A stretch of DNA of 64,000 nucleotides from an uncultured Colwellia sp. (GCA_913058245.1 CAJXQJ010000006.1:1-64000); one strand, 5' to 3'; positions 28,426-38,721 are shown, counted from the stretch's first letter. Program-made: numbers and translations. Notes: generated by a model from the sequence alone, not told the origin.

Positions 28426-29949
28426 TTAAGACTTTAATAATTCAGGCAGCAACTCGTTTGGCATATTTTGGTAACAAATTGGTCGTTGAAAACGTTTAAT
28501 TGCTTCACTACCCACAGAGGTTGTTCTGATATTAGTTGAGGCAGGGAATGGCCCACCATGATTCATTGAAGCACAAACCTCAACGCCAGTAGGCATTTGA
28601 TTGTAAATTAAACGTCCAACTTTATGTGCTGTCGCTAATGCAACTTGTTTGGCATTTGCAAGATCACTATCAATAGCATGAATACTAGCCGTTAAGTTAC
28701 CTTTCAATAATGTGATCGCTTGTAGCATGTCGTTAAAGTCAGCACATTTAACAATAAGCGCTGACGAACCAAACACTTCTTCTTGTAGTAACGGATTAGC
28801 AGAAAATGTTGCTAAATCAGTACTAAATATTGCCGCTTGACAAAAATGCTCAACGCCAGCCTGTCCTTGTGCTAATAAATCAACGCCTGCAATATCTTGC
28901 CATTGAGCAATAGCTTGTTTATAGGAATTAGCAATGCCAGGGGTTAGCATCACACCCGCTGATGTTTTTGCTATTTCTGCAGTAGCTGTTTCAGCGAATA
29001 GCGGATATTCTGCACCATCGATAACAAACCAAACACCTGGGCTAGTGCAAAATTGTCCTTGTCCCATCATTAGTGATGCAACTAGCGCTGAAGCAAGTTC
29101 AGATGCATCAGCAGCTAACTTATTAGCAAGTATAAATTGTGGATTAACACTACCAAGTTCGCCGTAAAATGGAATTGGCTCTGCTCTTTGATTAATTTGC
29201 TGTTGTAAGATCATACCTACTCGTTCTGAGCCTGTAAAACCAACGGCTTTAACAAGTGGATGCGTTACAATCTGACTAGAAATAGCGTAGTTTTTCCCTT
29301 GTATTAGCGAAAAAACACCTGGGTCTATTTCTGCTATTGCAATCGCTTTTAAAATAGCTTGAGCAATCAACTCTGCAGTTGCAGGGTGTGCAGCATGAGC
29401 TTTCATAACAACCGGACAACCAGCAGCAAGTGCTGACGCTGTATCACCGCCTGCTGTTGAAAATGCTAGCGGGAAGTTGCTCGCAGCAAAAACACCGACA
29501 ACGCCTAGTGGTAAATAGCCGAGTCTTGTATCAGGCTTTGGAAGTGGAGCTCGCTTTGTATCAGCTAAATCAATAACCGCTTGGTATTCGCCACTATCTA
29601 ATAAATCAGCAAAAAGGTTTAATTGCCCTACGGTTCGTCCACGCTCTCCTTGAATACGCATAGCGGGTAAACCGGTTTCCGCACAAGCCATTTCAACTAG
29701 CTCATCACCTAATTGCACTATTTGTTCGCCAATAGTACGCAAAAATGTTGCTCGTTTGGTAGCAGGTAACTGACTATAGCTGGTAAATGCACGCTGAGCT
29801 GCGGTAATAGCATTTTCAATTTCTTGCTCGCTGGCATCAGCAAACTTATCTTTCATTGCCGTATTTTCAACGGCATTAAAGGCAGTAAAACCGTTTTCAG
29901 TTTCACCAGACCACTGTCCTGCAATTAAATTCTTACCTGTAATTGTCAT
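28426..29949 (-). CDS. 2,5-dioxovalerate (alpha-ketoglutarate semialdehyde) dehydrogenase
   Basis: 507-residue NAD(P)+-dependent aldehyde dehydrogenase. Landmarks are GVFAASNFPLAFSTAGGDTASALAAGCPVV near residue 150, FTGSERVG near 238, FYGELGSVNPQF with the general base Glu near 263, and GQGQFCTSPG with the catalytic Cys near 300. The sequence resembles the group that oxidises 2-oxoglutarate semialdehyde. In context it performs the last step of trans-4-hydroxyproline breakdown, giving 2-oxoglutarate. It lies 60 bp downstream of the epimerase gene on the same strand. Confidence 0.9.
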   Translation of the reverse strand: MTITGKNLIAGQWSGETENGFTAFNAVENTAMKDKFADASEQEIENAITAAQRAFTSYSQLPATKRATFLRTIGEQIVQLGDELVEMACAETGLPAMRIQGERGRTVGQLNLFADLLDSGEYQAVIDLADTKRAPLPKPDTRLGYLPLGVVGVFAASNFPLAFSTAGGDTASALAAGCPVVMKAHAAHPATAELIAQAILKAIAIAEIDPGVFSLIQGKNYAISSQIVTHPLVKAVGFTGSERVGMILQQQINQRAEPIPFYGELGSVNPQFILANKLAADASELASALVASLMMGQGQFCTSPGVWFVIDGAEYPLFAETATAEIAKTSAGVMLTPGIANSYKQAIAQWQDIAGVDLLAQGQAGVEHFCQAAIFSTDLATFSANPLLQEEVFGSSALIVKCADFNDMLQAITLLKGNLTASIHAIDSDLANAKQVALATAHKVGRLIYNQMPTGVEVCASMNHGGPFPASTNIRTTSVGSEAIKRFQRPICYQNMPNELLPELLKS

Positions 29950-30010
29950 AATAATCTCTTTAAATTTTCAATACGTTAAAATTAAAACCGTGAAGAATTA
30001 CTGAGCTTCA

Positions 30011-31042
30011 CTAAGTAACAACAAACCCCATGGCATAAGGGTCACTATCATCAATTGTGATGCAATTCTTACCAAACACATGTGCCCAACCTTGAATACT
30101 TGGCATAATTGCCGCCACAGGGCCATTTGGTGTTTCTAGCTCTACAACACCTTCAACTTTGCCAACAAATTGGCTACCAATGTAGCTTTCATGAACAAAG
30201 CTATCACCCAACTTTAACTTACCTTTAGCGAATAATTGCGCCATGCGTGCACTTGTTCCGGTACCACATGGGGAACGGTCAATAGCTTTATCACCATAAA
30301 AAACAGCATTTGCTGCATCAGAGCCGTCAGTTTGAGTTTTGCCTGTCCATAAAACGTGTGATACGCCGGAAACCGTGTCATCATTCGGATGTATGCAAGT
30401 TAAGGTTTTGTCGGCGATTTTACGAATAATCGGACTCCAGTGAAGAATATCGCCAGCGCTCCATTGGTCTATACCGGGAAAGTTTTCTTGTGGTTCAACA
30501 ATAACGTAGTAATTGCCGCCATAGGAGACATCAACCACCAGTTGTCCTAAACCAGGAACATCTATTGCAACATCTTGATGGGCAAGAAACGAAGCAACAT
30601 TATATATACGTACTGCTGTTACTTTTTCATCACTCATTTGGTAATCAATATTGATTTGCCCTGCTGGCACATCTAATACTAATTTTCCGGGTGTTTTGGG
30701 TGTTAGTAGGCCATTTTCTAAGGCAGCAGTAACAGTACCTATGGTGCCATGACCACACATAGGCAGACAGCCTGATGTTTCGATAAATAAAATAGCGCCA
30801 TCAGCATTTTCGCTGCATGCAGGATATAAAAACGCACCTGACATCATGTCATGCCCGCGGGGCTCAAACATTAAGCCTTGACGTATCCAATCGTAGTTTT
30901 CTAAAAAGTCTTGTCGCTTTTCGCTCATCGTCTCGCCTGTTAAATCAGGGTGACCACTAGTAACAAGGCGAACCGGGTTGCCACAAGTATGGGCATCAAG
31001 ACAAAAAAATGTTCCTTTAATCATGTTAAATTTTACATCCAT
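30011..31042 (-). CDS. 4-hydroxyproline 2-epimerase
   Basis: Proline-racemase-family enzyme of about 343 residues. Both catalytic Cys are present: PMCGHGTIG (about Cys96) and DRSPCGTGTSARMA (about Cys259), the pair needed for racemase or epimerase action. CLDAHTCGNPVRLV at the N-terminus resembles hydroxyproline epimerases. The genes around it for a D-amino-acid dehydrogenase, DapA-like deaminase and semialdehyde dehydrogenase point to conversion of trans-4-hydroxy-L-proline to cis-4-hydroxy-D-proline. Start at ATG 31042; a TTG at 31045 and an ATG at 31024 are alternatives. Proline racemase activity cannot be excluded by sequence alone. Confidence 0.88.
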   Translation of the reverse strand: MDVKFNMIKGTFFCLDAHTCGNPVRLVTSGHPDLTGETMSEKRQDFLENYDWIRQGLMFEPRGHDMMSGAFLYPACSENADGAILFIETSGCLPMCGHGTIGTVTAALENGLLTPKTPGKLVLDVPAGQINIDYQMSDEKVTAVRIYNVASFLAHQDVAIDVPGLGQLVVDVSYGGNYYVIVEPQENFPGIDQWSAGDILHWSPIIRKIADKTLTCIHPNDDTVSGVSHVLWTGKTQTDGSDAANAVFYGDKAIDRSPCGTGTSARMAQLFAKGKLKLGDSFVHESYIGSQFVGKVEGVVELETPNGPVAAIMPSIQGWAHVFGKNCITIDDSDPYAMGFVVT

Positions 31043-31106
31043 CAACTGCTGTTAATCATTTACGAGTCGTAATAAGTAGGCAAATAATCATACTTATTAA
31101 CAAAGA

Positions 31107-31134
31107 AAGGCTACCGTATATCTATCTCAGTAGC
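31107..31134 (-). terminator. possible terminator after the DapA-like gene
   Basis: GGCTAC / GTAGCC arms (extended by one A-T pair) enclose a 15-base loop, with TTTCTTT after it on the minus strand. It is weak and may allow read-through into the epimerase gene. Confidence 0.4.
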
Positions 31135-31148
31135 CTATTTCGTAAGTA

Positions 31149-32066
31149 TTAATCTAAGTTGAATTTACTGAGATCAATACGAGTTGCTACAGCGTCGTTA
31201 TATAATTTTTCAACCCTTGCTCGCTCTTCACCAACGAGTGGCATTCTCGGCGCTCGGGTCACTTCACTACCGCGACCAGCCAATTGTTCACAATATTTAA
31301 TACACTGAACTAAAGTCGGAATCGTATCTAAGCGTAATAAAGGCAAGAACCAGCGCCAAATTTCCAATGCTTCTTGGTAGCGCCCCTGCTCTGCCAATTT
31401 AAAAATAGCCACTGACTCTTGTGGAAAAACGTTGGTTAAACCTGAAATCCAACCTGTACAACCTAACATTAAGCTTTCTAGTGCAATATCATCAACACCA
31501 CCAAAAACAATGTAGCGATCGCCAAATGCGGCAAATAACTCTGAAATTCGGCGCGTATCTTCTGTCGCTTCTTTTACTGAAACAATCGTCGGCTCTTCAG
31601 CTAAAATGCGCATGCCCTCTATTGAAACATCAACACCATAAGTAACTGGGTTATTATAAATCATAATCGGTAAGTTACAGTTACGAGCAACTTGTTGATA
31701 GTGATGAATAGCTTCACGTTCACTTGAACGATATACCATACCTGGAAGTACCATTAAGCCATCAATGCCAACTTCTTCACACATTTGTGAATATTCAACA
31801 GCAAACTGTGTTGTGGTTTCAGCAACCCCAGATATTACCGGAACACGCCCTGCAACAACTTCTTTAACAGCGATAAGAATGGCACGTTTTTCTTCACGAG
31901 TATGCGAGCAATTTTCACCAACAGTACCTAAGGCGATAATTCCATCAACCCCTTCTTTAATAAGGCTATCAACCATTGTTTTTGTTGCATCAAAGTTAAT
32001 TGACATATCGTCAAAGTATTGAGTTGTTACCGCTGGGTATACACCTTTCCAGTTTATATTCTTCAT
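31149..32066 (-). CDS. DapA-family deaminase, probably pyrroline-4-hydroxy-2-carboxylate deaminase
   Basis: 305-residue class I aldolase-type lyase. Family residues are visible: GIIALGTVGENCSHT (the phosphate/carboxylate loop, TVGE instead of the TTGE common in DapA), IMIYNNPVTYGVDV with the catalytic Tyr, and VSVKEATED with the Schiff-base Lys near residue 168. In hydroxyproline catabolism a DapA homologue deaminates and dehydrates this pyrroline to 2-oxoglutarate semialdehyde. The neighbouring genes supply the steps before and after. It is divergent from the dehydratase paralogue, with an operator-like palindrome in the shared gap. Confidence 0.87.
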   Translation of the reverse strand: MKNINWKGVYPAVTTQYFDDMSINFDATKTMVDSLIKEGVDGIIALGTVGENCSHTREEKRAILIAVKEVVAGRVPVISGVAETTTQFAVEYSQMCEEVGIDGLMVLPGMVYRSSEREAIHHYQQVARNCNLPIMIYNNPVTYGVDVSIEGMRILAEEPTIVSVKEATEDTRRISELFAAFGDRYIVFGGVDDIALESLMLGCTGWISGLTNVFPQESVAIFKLAEQGRYQEALEIWRWFLPLLRLDTIPTLVQCIKYCEQLAGRGSEVTRAPRMPLVGEERARVEKLYNDAVATRIDLSKFNLD

Positions 32067-32128
32067 AAGTCTTCTTGATCCGTTAATTGTGTTTAGCTAT
32101 TTAAAACTATTGCTAGAAATAATATCGC

Positions 32129-32144
32129 ATATTGTATACAATAT
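32129..32144. promoter_or_regulatory. perfect palindrome, probable GntR/FCD operator
   Basis: ATATTGTATACAATAT is a 16-bp perfect palindrome in the 120-bp gap between the divergent deaminase and dehydratase genes. The core TGTATACA recurs at 36681 and 43249. Control by the GntR protein at 27631-28302 is inferred. Confidence 0.7.
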
Positions 32145-32195
32145 TTTAAATCATACAAGCATAAGCGTTAATTTTTATTTTCTAGGTTGAATAAT

Positions 32196-33227
32196 ATGCA
32201 GTTTAACAATCATAATTTTTCGAATTATCAAAGCATTAATACTATCGACGCCCATACCGAAGGTGAGCCGCTCCGTATAATTACTGACGGATACCCTGAA
32301 ATTAAAGGTAATACTATTCTAGAAAAGCGGCAATACCTGCACGACAATTTAGACAACCTTAGACAATTACTGATGTTTGAGCCACGTGGACACGCTGATA
32401 TGTACGGTGCATTGATTACAGAGCCATGCAGCACTGACGCGAAATTTGGCATTTTATTTATGCATAATGAAGGCTATAGCAGTATGTGTGGACACGGTAT
32501 TATTGCCGCCGTATCAGTAGCGATAGAAAGCCAAACCTTGGCCATGCCAAAACAAGGAGAAGTAATTGGCATCGACTCTCCCGCAGGTTTTATTAAAGCT
32601 TATGCGAAACATGATCAACAAAATAAACTCGCGGTTAGTTTTGATAACGTACCTTCATTTGTTGAAGTACTTGCTCAATCAATAGAGTTACCAGAGTTCG
32701 GCGCCATTCAATACGATATTGCCTTTGGTGGCGCTTACTATGCTTATGTGGATGCTGACGCGTTAAATATTGACTGTACACCTGAGAACCAACAGCAGCT
32801 GATCGATGTCGGGCGTGCCATAAAGCAGGCGGTAATGGCGAGCTATTCTATCAAGCACCCTATAGAAGAAGATTTAAGCTTCCTTTACGGCACTATTTTT
32901 TACTCCAATAAAACGGATGCAACCAGCTCTCACTCTCGCCACGTTTGTGTATTTGCTGACGGTGAAGTTGACCGCTCTCCAACAGGTACTGGTGTAAGCG
33001 CGCGCGTCGCTTTACTTCGTGAGAAAGAAAATTTACCTACCGAACAAGACGTCGTTATTGAAAGTATTGTTGGCGGAAAAATGACTGTCAGCATTAAAAA
33101 TGTCTGCGACTACCATGGTAAAACCGCAGTTATACCAAGAGTATCTGGACGGGCATTTATTACCGGTTGCCATAAATTTATGCTCAGCACTGACGATATT
33201 TTTCCACAAGGTTTTATATTAAGGTAA
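32196..33227 (+). CDS. trans-3-hydroxy-L-proline dehydratase (proline racemase family)
   Basis: About 343 residues, paralogous to the epimerase at 30011. The first catalytic Cys is kept (SSMCGHGII, about Cys98), but the second is Thr (DRSPTGTGVSARVA, about Thr263). In this family a Cys/Thr pair marks trans-3-hydroxy-L-proline dehydratases, as in the human enzyme L3HYPDH, which form 1-pyrroline-2-carboxylate rather than racemise. The matching reductase gene lies at 42251. Start at ATG 32196 after an AGG site; a TTG at 32187 is an alternative. Confidence 0.86.
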   Translation: MQFNNHNFSNYQSINTIDAHTEGEPLRIITDGYPEIKGNTILEKRQYLHDNLDNLRQLLMFEPRGHADMYGALITEPCSTDAKFGILFMHNEGYSSMCGHGIIAAVSVAIESQTLAMPKQGEVIGIDSPAGFIKAYAKHDQQNKLAVSFDNVPSFVEVLAQSIELPEFGAIQYDIAFGGAYYAYVDADALNIDCTPENQQQLIDVGRAIKQAVMASYSIKHPIEEDLSFLYGTIFYSNKTDATSSHSRHVCVFADGEVDRSPTGTGVSARVALLREKENLPTEQDVVIESIVGGKMTVSIKNVCDYHGKTAVIPRVSGRAFITGCHKFMLSTDDIFPQGFILR

Positions 33228-33284
33228 CTCCAGCGCCTAAATATTTTCATCGTTAAGAATAGTTAGAAAAAGAAGATGTAAACA

Positions 33285-34616
33285 ATGAATAACATTGCAG
33301 TAGATAATTCAAATAACAAATCATCGGCAGCACCACGAAGTGTTGCCGTTATAGGCGCAGGTATTATCGGAGTTAACTGCGCACTTGAATTGCAGTCGTT
33401 AGGCTTTCAAGTAACACTAATTGATAAATCAGGTATTGGAGAAGGTTGTTCAAAAGCTAATGCTGGCCACTTTGCCACCGAGCAAGTTTTTCCACTAGCA
33501 GAAGTTAGCTTACTTTGGCAACTACCTAAACTACTGTTTAACCCGCTAGGCCCTATGGCATTGTCACCGAAATACTTTCCAAAGGCACTCCCTTGGTTTT
33601 TAAAATTTATTGGTAATATGTTTACCACTAAAAGAGCAAAGAATAGCCAAGCGCTACGCGCCATTAATCAACATGCTATTGACTATTACAAGCCATTGCT
33701 TCGAGCTGCAGGTGCAGAGCATTTATTAACAACTAAAGGCAGTTTACTGGTGTTTGAAAGTAAAAATCGTAACGACGCTGTTAAAGCTTTCGAACATTAT
33801 AAAAGTGCAGGAATTGCTGTTAAGCTGCTTGATAGAGCGCAAACCTTATTATTAGAACCTAATTTAAGCGCTAATATTCATTACTCACTTTATTTTACCG
33901 AAGTAGCACATACCGCAAACCCATTTGAAATTTGTCAGGTGCTCTCACAACAAGCATTACAAATAGGAGCGCAACAAATTCATGCTGCAGTTTCCGACAT
34001 TAACCCCGTCAATGATCAAGTAGAAATCAGCATGCAATCATCAGCTGACACAACTTCTTCGCCTGAAGTTAGAACACAAGTATTTGATGCGGTGGTGATT
34101 GCAACGGGTGCTTGGTCAAAGCCGTTATTAGCAAAACTTGGCTATAAGTTACCGATAGAAGCTGAACGAGGTTACAGTTTAGATCTGGCGAAGAACAGTT
34201 CGCCACAGTTGAATAGACCTGTTGCTTCAGCTGAACGAAAGTTTATTATCACACCTATGTCACACGGTTTACGCCTTGCTGGCACCGTTGAGTTTGCGGG
34301 ATTAGAAGCTCCTGAGAATATGCAGCGGGCGGATATGTTGTTTGAAAACGCCAAACACCTTCTAACGGAACTTCCTCATTCTTGTAAAAAAGATAGCAAC
34401 GAAGAAAAACGATGGATGGGTTGTCGCCCCTCCCTGCCCGACTCACTCCCTGTTATTGGTCAAGCAACTAAGCATAACTCGATATATTTTGCGCTAGGTC
34501 ATCAACATTTAGGCTTAACGTTAGGGGCAATAACAGGCAAGTTAATTGGCCAAGTAATGAGTAATCAAAAAACCGATATTGATATTTCACCATTTAGTAT
34601 CAAGCGCTTTAATTAG
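33285..34616 (+). CDS. FAD-dependent D-amino-acid dehydrogenase (DadA-like), probably D-hydroxyproline dehydrogenase
   Basis: 443 residues. The N-terminal dinucleotide fold reads VAVIGAGIIGVNCALELQSLGFQVTLIDK (about residues 20-48). GCSKANAGHFATEQ and the C-terminal RWMGCRPSLPDSLPVIG...GHQHLGLTLGAITG match the DadA group of flavoproteins. In context it should oxidise cis-4-hydroxy-D-proline, made by the epimerase, to the pyrroline that the DapA-like enzyme consumes. Electrons would pass to the respiratory chain. It is 57 bp downstream of the dehydratase gene and probably in the same transcript. Confidence 0.88.
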   Translation: MNNIAVDNSNNKSSAAPRSVAVIGAGIIGVNCALELQSLGFQVTLIDKSGIGEGCSKANAGHFATEQVFPLAEVSLLWQLPKLLFNPLGPMALSPKYFPKALPWFLKFIGNMFTTKRAKNSQALRAINQHAIDYYKPLLRAAGAEHLLTTKGSLLVFESKNRNDAVKAFEHYKSAGIAVKLLDRAQTLLLEPNLSANIHYSLYFTEVAHTANPFEICQVLSQQALQIGAQQIHAAVSDINPVNDQVEISMQSSADTTSSPEVRTQVFDAVVIATGAWSKPLLAKLGYKLPIEAERGYSLDLAKNSSPQLNRPVASAERKFIITPMSHGLRLAGTVEFAGLEAPENMQRADMLFENAKHLLTELPHSCKKDSNEEKRWMGCRPSLPDSLPVIGQATKHNSIYFALGHQHLGLTLGAITGKLIGQVMSNQKTDIDISPFSIKRFN

Positions 34617-34859
34617 TTTAAAAAATACTTTACCCCTTTCGCTGCGGCCTTCGGCTCATCCCCGTCGTTGGCTGTGGCACCCTTTCAAGCAATTTCAAGC
34701 GATATTGAGATAAGTAAAATAGAAATATCTTGATGAAAATTAAATCACACTAGTAACTCACCTAATTTCTGTTATCGTAAATTATCTAAATATGTAATTA
34801 CCGAATGTAATGTTCGAGCGTATTAACCGAATCTAATAACAATAAAAAAGTGTGATTTT

Positions 34860-36584
34860 ATGGCGAGCAAACACAACAAACTAGCTTTTATATTTTTTTT
34901 ATTTGCTGTACTTGCAGCTATTTATATTAAATCGTCTGTTTCACCTCTCTGGGTTGAGCAAAGTCATGTTTACGATGTAAGTACCAATTCAGCAGGCTTA
35001 TTAAGTTATACCTATAAAGGCCAACAAGTTATTATTGATAATGTGGTTGCTTATCATGACTCGTTACTAAACCAACAACATCTCAACCTCACTAAAGGAG
35101 CTCCAACATTAGTTCAGCAATGGGTACGTGATGAAAACGAACAACTTAAGCTACTAAAACCGGCTTTTCATTTTGGTGCCTGGTCGTTACTACCAGCCCT
35201 AATAACAATATTGTTATGTTTACTTACCCGAGAGCCTTTAACAGCACTTCTTGGTGGGATCGTTGTTGGTGCTATTATGCTCGGTCGATATGATCTAACC
35301 GACAAAGTGATTATTCCTAACCTAGCGAAAGAAGGTACGGCAGCGTTGTTATTACTTTACTTATGGCTATTAGGTGGGTTGCTTGGTATTTGGTCGAAAA
35401 CAGGCGCTGCACAAGCGTTTGCAAGCTATATGACCAAGCACTTTGTCAAAGGCAGAAAATCAGCAAAATTAGTTTCTTGGCTACTAGGAGTATTATTTTT
35501 CCAAGGTGGCACCATGAGTACGGTTTTAGTTGGCACCACCGTTAGACCTTTGGCAGACAAAGCAAAAGTTAGCCATGAAGAAATGAGCTACATTGTTGAT
35601 TCAACCGCATCACCCATTGCTTCAATACTTGCCTTCAATGCGTGGCCAGCATATGTGCAAGCACTGATATTTATTCCTGGGGTATCGTTTCTAGCAACAG
35701 AAGCCGACCGTATTGCCTTTTTCTTTCAAAGTATCCCATTTAGTTTTTACAGCATTTTTGCCGTAACCGGTACTTTCCTACTCAGTATTAATGTTACAAC
35801 ATTTGCTGGCAAGCGCATTCGTTTGGCAAAGCAGCGAGCAGAAGTTGAGGGCAAACTAGATGCCCCAACGGCTAAACCGCTGAGTGCTAAGGAATTACAG
35901 GAATCAAATGTGCCATCAGGTTACGTGCCACACATTATTGAATTTGTATTGCCCTTAATCACCTTAACCGCAATTGCTATTGGTAGTTTTGTTTTGCTTG
36001 GTTCACCTAAAATTAACTGGGCTTTCGGCGCAGCATTATTATTATCAGCCATTATTGCTATCATCAAAGGCATGTCGTTACACCATGTTATAGACGGATT
36101 TAGCCAAGGGTTAAAAGGCGTAGTTTTTGCGTCAGTTATTTTAATGCTCGCGGTGATTATCGGCAGTATTAGTAAAGAAACTGGCGGTGGCTTATTTTTA
36201 GTATCATTGCTTGGCGAGCAATTGCCTTTTTGGTGCTTACCGGTAATTTTACAGTTAATGACGATGATCATCGCCTTTTCTACTGGTACCAGTTGGGGCA
36301 CCTACGCCATTGCGTTTCCATTAGCAATGCCTTTAGCTTGGGCAATTTGCCAAAGCCAAGGATTAGCCAACCCTGAATTATTTATGATGTTATGTTTTGC
36401 CACTGTCCTTAATGGTAGTGTTTTTGGTGATCAGTGCTCACCTATTTCAGATACGACGATTCTCAGTGCAATGACCACAGGTTGTGACTTAATGGATCAT
36501 GTTAAATCACAACTAATTCCAGCAACAATAGCAGCAACAATTGCCGGAGCGTTATGGACAGCAACCGCCTATTTCTTTGTATAA
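34860..36584 (+). CDS. NhaC family Na+/H+ antiporter-type transporter
   Basis: 574 residues with about 11-12 membrane segments. It begins with one membrane segment and then an unusual extracytoplasmic stretch of about 80 residues (about 28-110) before the transporter core. Core motifs of the NhaC family are present: [56 protein letters not shown] and [18 protein letters not shown]. It lies within the hydroxyproline cluster, so it may import hydroxyproline or its peptides or balance sodium during sodium-coupled uptake; neither is shown. The 243-bp gap before it holds a short GC-richer tract near 34633-34680. Confidence 0.85.
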   Translation: MASKHNKLAFIFFLFAVLAAIYIKSSVSPLWVEQSHVYDVSTNSAGLLSYTYKGQQVIIDNVVAYHDSLLNQQHLNLTKGAPTLVQQWVRDENEQLKLLKPAFHFGAWSLLPALITILLCLLTREPLTALLGGIVVGAIMLGRYDLTDKVIIPNLAKEGTAALLLLYLWLLGGLLGIWSKTGAAQAFASYMTKHFVKGRKSAKLVSWLLGVLFFQGGTMSTVLVGTTVRPLADKAKVSHEEMSYIVDSTASPIASILAFNAWPAYVQALIFIPGVSFLATEADRIAFFFQSIPFSFYSIFAVTGTFLLSINVTTFAGKRIRLAKQRAEVEGKLDAPTAKPLSAKELQESNVPSGYVPHIIEFVLPLITLTAIAIGSFVLLGSPKINWAFGAALLLSAIIAIIKGMSLHHVIDGFSQGLKGVVFASVILMLAVIIGSISKETGGGLFLVSLLGEQLPFWCLPVILQLMTMIIAFSTGTSWGTYAIAFPLAMPLAWAICQSQGLANPELFMMLCFATVLNGSVFGDQCSPISDTTILSAMTTGCDLMDHVKSQLIPATIAATIAGALWTATAYFFV

Positions 36585-36679
36585 CTTAGTCGTAAATGTT
36601 AATTAAATATTGATAAAGTACATAATGAAGTGATTTCAATTATTTTTATAAATAACAAAAGTTAACAATAAAATTTTTC

Positions 36680-36691
36680 TTGTATACATTG
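36680..36691. promoter_or_regulatory. TGTATACA operator-like site upstream of the DUF1538 operon
   Basis: TTGTATACATTG contains the same 8-bp palindromic core as the sites at 32133 and 43249, 118 bp before the first DUF1538 gene. A link to hydroxyproline control is inferred from the match. Confidence 0.45.
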
Positions 36692-36808
36692 ATAACCAAA
36701 GCACCTTGTTACTATTTTTTAACAACGAACATCGAGCTTGTTTTGGATCAATAAAGTAGTTGAATTCGGCTCGTATAATAAAACTTTATTCTGGTAAATT
36801 TTAGCGAT

Positions 36809-37546
36809 ATGAACCAACAACTTATCATTTTTTTTAAAGCACTTTTAGGCAGCTGCAAAGATCTACTGCCTATTGTACTTGTCATCGCTTTTTTTCAATT
36901 CGCTGTTTTGCAGCAACCTATGCCAAATCTAGGTGATATCTTTATAGGCCTAATATTGGTTGTATTAGGTTTAACATTTTTTATTTATGGCTTAGAAATG
37001 GGTTTATTTCCCATTGGTGAGTCAATGGCAAAAGCTTTCGCTAGAAAGGGCAGTATTGTTTGGCTATTAACTTTTGCCTTTTGCTTAGGATTCGGTACCA
37101 CGGTTGCTGAACCGTCATTAATTGCCGTGGCCGCAGAAGCCGCTACCGTTGCAGCCAGTGGTGGCATTATTGAAGCAACAGATATCTCACAAAATGAATA
37201 TGCGAATGGCTTACGCTATACCGTAGCCTTTGCTGTAGGTTTAGCTATTGTGATTGGTGTACTGCGTATTATTCGCGGCTGGCCTATACAATACTTGATT
37301 CTTGGCGGCTATGTCTTGGTTGTTATTATGACGGCCTTCGCCCCGACTTGGATTATTGGTATCGCCTATGACTCAGGCGGTGTTACTACATCAACAATAA
37401 CCGTACCTTTAGTTACTGCATTAGGTGTTGGTTTAGCATCATCAATAAAAGGCAGAAATCCAATGATAGACGGTTTTGGCTTAATCGCGTTTGCGTCGTT
37501 AACGCCGATGATATTTGTGATGGCCTACGGCATGGTACTAAGCTAA
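36809..37546 (+). CDS. DUF1538 membrane protein, first of a pair
   Basis: 245 residues with about seven membrane segments. The family signature reads [20 protein letters not shown] near residue 55, [14 protein letters not shown] near 95, and [27 protein letters not shown] near 190, then [23 protein letters not shown]1538 pairs from a halophile have been reported, to my memory as UmpA and UmpB, to act together as a Na+(Li+,K+)/H+ antiporter. The second copy follows 27 bp downstream, then a PII-like and a CBS gene. Transport activity here is inferred. Confidence 0.85.
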   Translation: MNQQLIIFFKALLGSCKDLLPIVLVIAFFQFAVLQQPMPNLGDIFIGLILVVLGLTFFIYGLEMGLFPIGESMAKAFARKGSIVWLLTFAFCLGFGTTVAEPSLIAVAAEAATVAASGGIIEATDISQNEYANGLRYTVAFAVGLAIVIGVLRIIRGWPIQYLILGGYVLVVIMTAFAPTWIIGIAYDSGGVTTSTITVPLVTALGVGLASSIKGRNPMIDGFGLIAFASLTPMIFVMAYGMVLS

Positions 37547-37573
37547 TGACAAACACACATTCTTTAACATTCA

Positions 37574-38350
37574 ATGGAGCCTGCTAGCTTGGATTTACTG
37601 ATCGAGTTTTTTGACACATTAAAGTCAACCGTTGTTGATGTGCTACCAATATTGTCAATAATTCTGGTATTTCAGCTGTTAGTTATTCGACAGCCGATAC
37701 CACACATTAAACAAGTCGGCTTTGGTTTCCTCTATGTTTTAATCGGCTTGGCTTTATTTTTACTTGGTCTTGAAAAAGCGTTATTTCCACTAGGAAAAAT
37801 GATGGCTGAGCAATTAACAGCAACCGAGTTCATCAATCCTGCTGGTATTGCCGACAGTGCACTCAATTGGAGTTATTACGGTTGGGTATATGTATTTGCT
37901 GCTGCCATAGGGTTCAGTACAACAATTGCTGAGCCTTCACTTATTGCCGTGGCATTAAAAGCCGAAGAAGTATCGGGTGGAGGAATTAAAGCCAATAGTT
38001 TACGTATTGCGGTTGCCATAGGTGTTGCCATTGGTATTGCCCTTGGCAGCTACCGAATTGTGGTTGGTCACCCTATTCATTACTACATTATTTGTGGCTA
38101 TATTGTTGTGGTTATTCAAACATTTTTCTGCCCTAAAATGATTGTGCCACTAGCTTACGATTCAGGTGGCGTTACCACATCAACCGTTACCGTGCCATTA
38201 GTTGCCGCACTCGGTTTAGGGCTAGCGAGTACCATACCAGGTCGAAGCCCATTGATTGATGGTTTTGGTCTTATTGCTTTTGCCAGTTTATTTCCGATAA
38301 TTGCAGTTATGGCCTATGCACAAATTACACACATTCGTACAAGAAATTAA
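37574..38350 (+). CDS. DUF1538 membrane protein, second of a pair
   Basis: 258 residues, a clear paralogue of the gene before it: [42 protein letters not shown] and [28 protein letters not shown] align along the length. The shared acidic EPSLIAVA and DSGGVTTST motifs in membrane segments are likely ion-path residues. The ATG at 37574 has no ribosome site; a TTG at 37589 preceded by GGAG would give MDLLIEFFDTL, which lines up better with the first copy. The two probably form a heterodimeric transporter. Confidence 0.84.
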   Translation: MEPASLDLLIEFFDTLKSTVVDVLPILSIILVFQLLVIRQPIPHIKQVGFGFLYVLIGLALFLLGLEKALFPLGKMMAEQLTATEFINPAGIADSALNWSYYGWVYVFAAAIGFSTTIAEPSLIAVALKAEEVSGGGIKANSLRIAVAIGVAIGIALGSYRIVVGHPIHYYIICGYIVVVIQTFFCPKMIVPLAYDSGGVTTSTVTVPLVAALGLGLASTIPGRSPLIDGFGLIAFASLFPIIAVMAYAQITHIRTRN

Positions 38351-38370
38351 CTTAATAGTGAGAACGAAAA

Positions 38371-38721
38371 ATGCATTTTAAATTGATCATTGCATTTGTT
38401 GAAGATGCCGTTACCGAAAAGGTAATGAAAGAAGCTCGTATGGCGGGCGCCACAGGGGCAACCATTATTAATAATGCTCGCGGTGAAGGTATCAAGCGCC
38501 AAAGAACATTTTTTGGTATGCAACTTGAAACCCAACGTGACGTATTAATGTTTGTTGTAGAAGAACACTTATGTCGGAAAATACTAGAGCGAATTGCTAC
38601 CGTTGCAGGATTTGATGAAGAACCCGGTAAAGGTATTGCCATACAAATTGATATTCAAGACGCTGTAGGCGTTGCCCACCAAGTGGAACGTTTAAAAGGT
38701 AAAATTGAGGAAGAAATATGA
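38371..38721 (+). CDS. PII-like signalling protein
   Basis: 116 residues of the GlnB/PII fold: FKLIIAFVEDAVTEKVMKEARMAGATGATIINNARGEG at the N-terminus and a C-terminal GKGIAIQIDIQDAVGV strand. The T-loop (IKRQRTFFGMQLETQRD) is shorter than in GlnB and lacks the Tyr51 that is uridylylated, so this is a PII-like protein rather than the nitrogen regulator itself. Its gene lies between a transporter pair and a CBS gene with which it overlaps, which suggests it gates the DUF1538 transporter in response to a nucleotide. Ligand unknown. Confidence 0.83.
   Translation: MHFKLIIAFVEDAVTEKVMKEARMAGATGATIINNARGEGIKRQRTFFGMQLETQRDVLMFVVEEHLCRKILERIATVAGFDEEPGKGIAIQIDIQDAVGVAHQVERLKGKIEEEI

Noticed and set aside
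34633-34680. GC-richer tract after the D-amino-acid dehydrogenase gene
   Set aside because: No gene, hairpin terminator or repeat partner was found in the window; it may be part of a dispersed element but cannot be supported.
35921-36301. 126-codon minus-strand frame
   Set aside because: Antisense to the NhaC-family gene.
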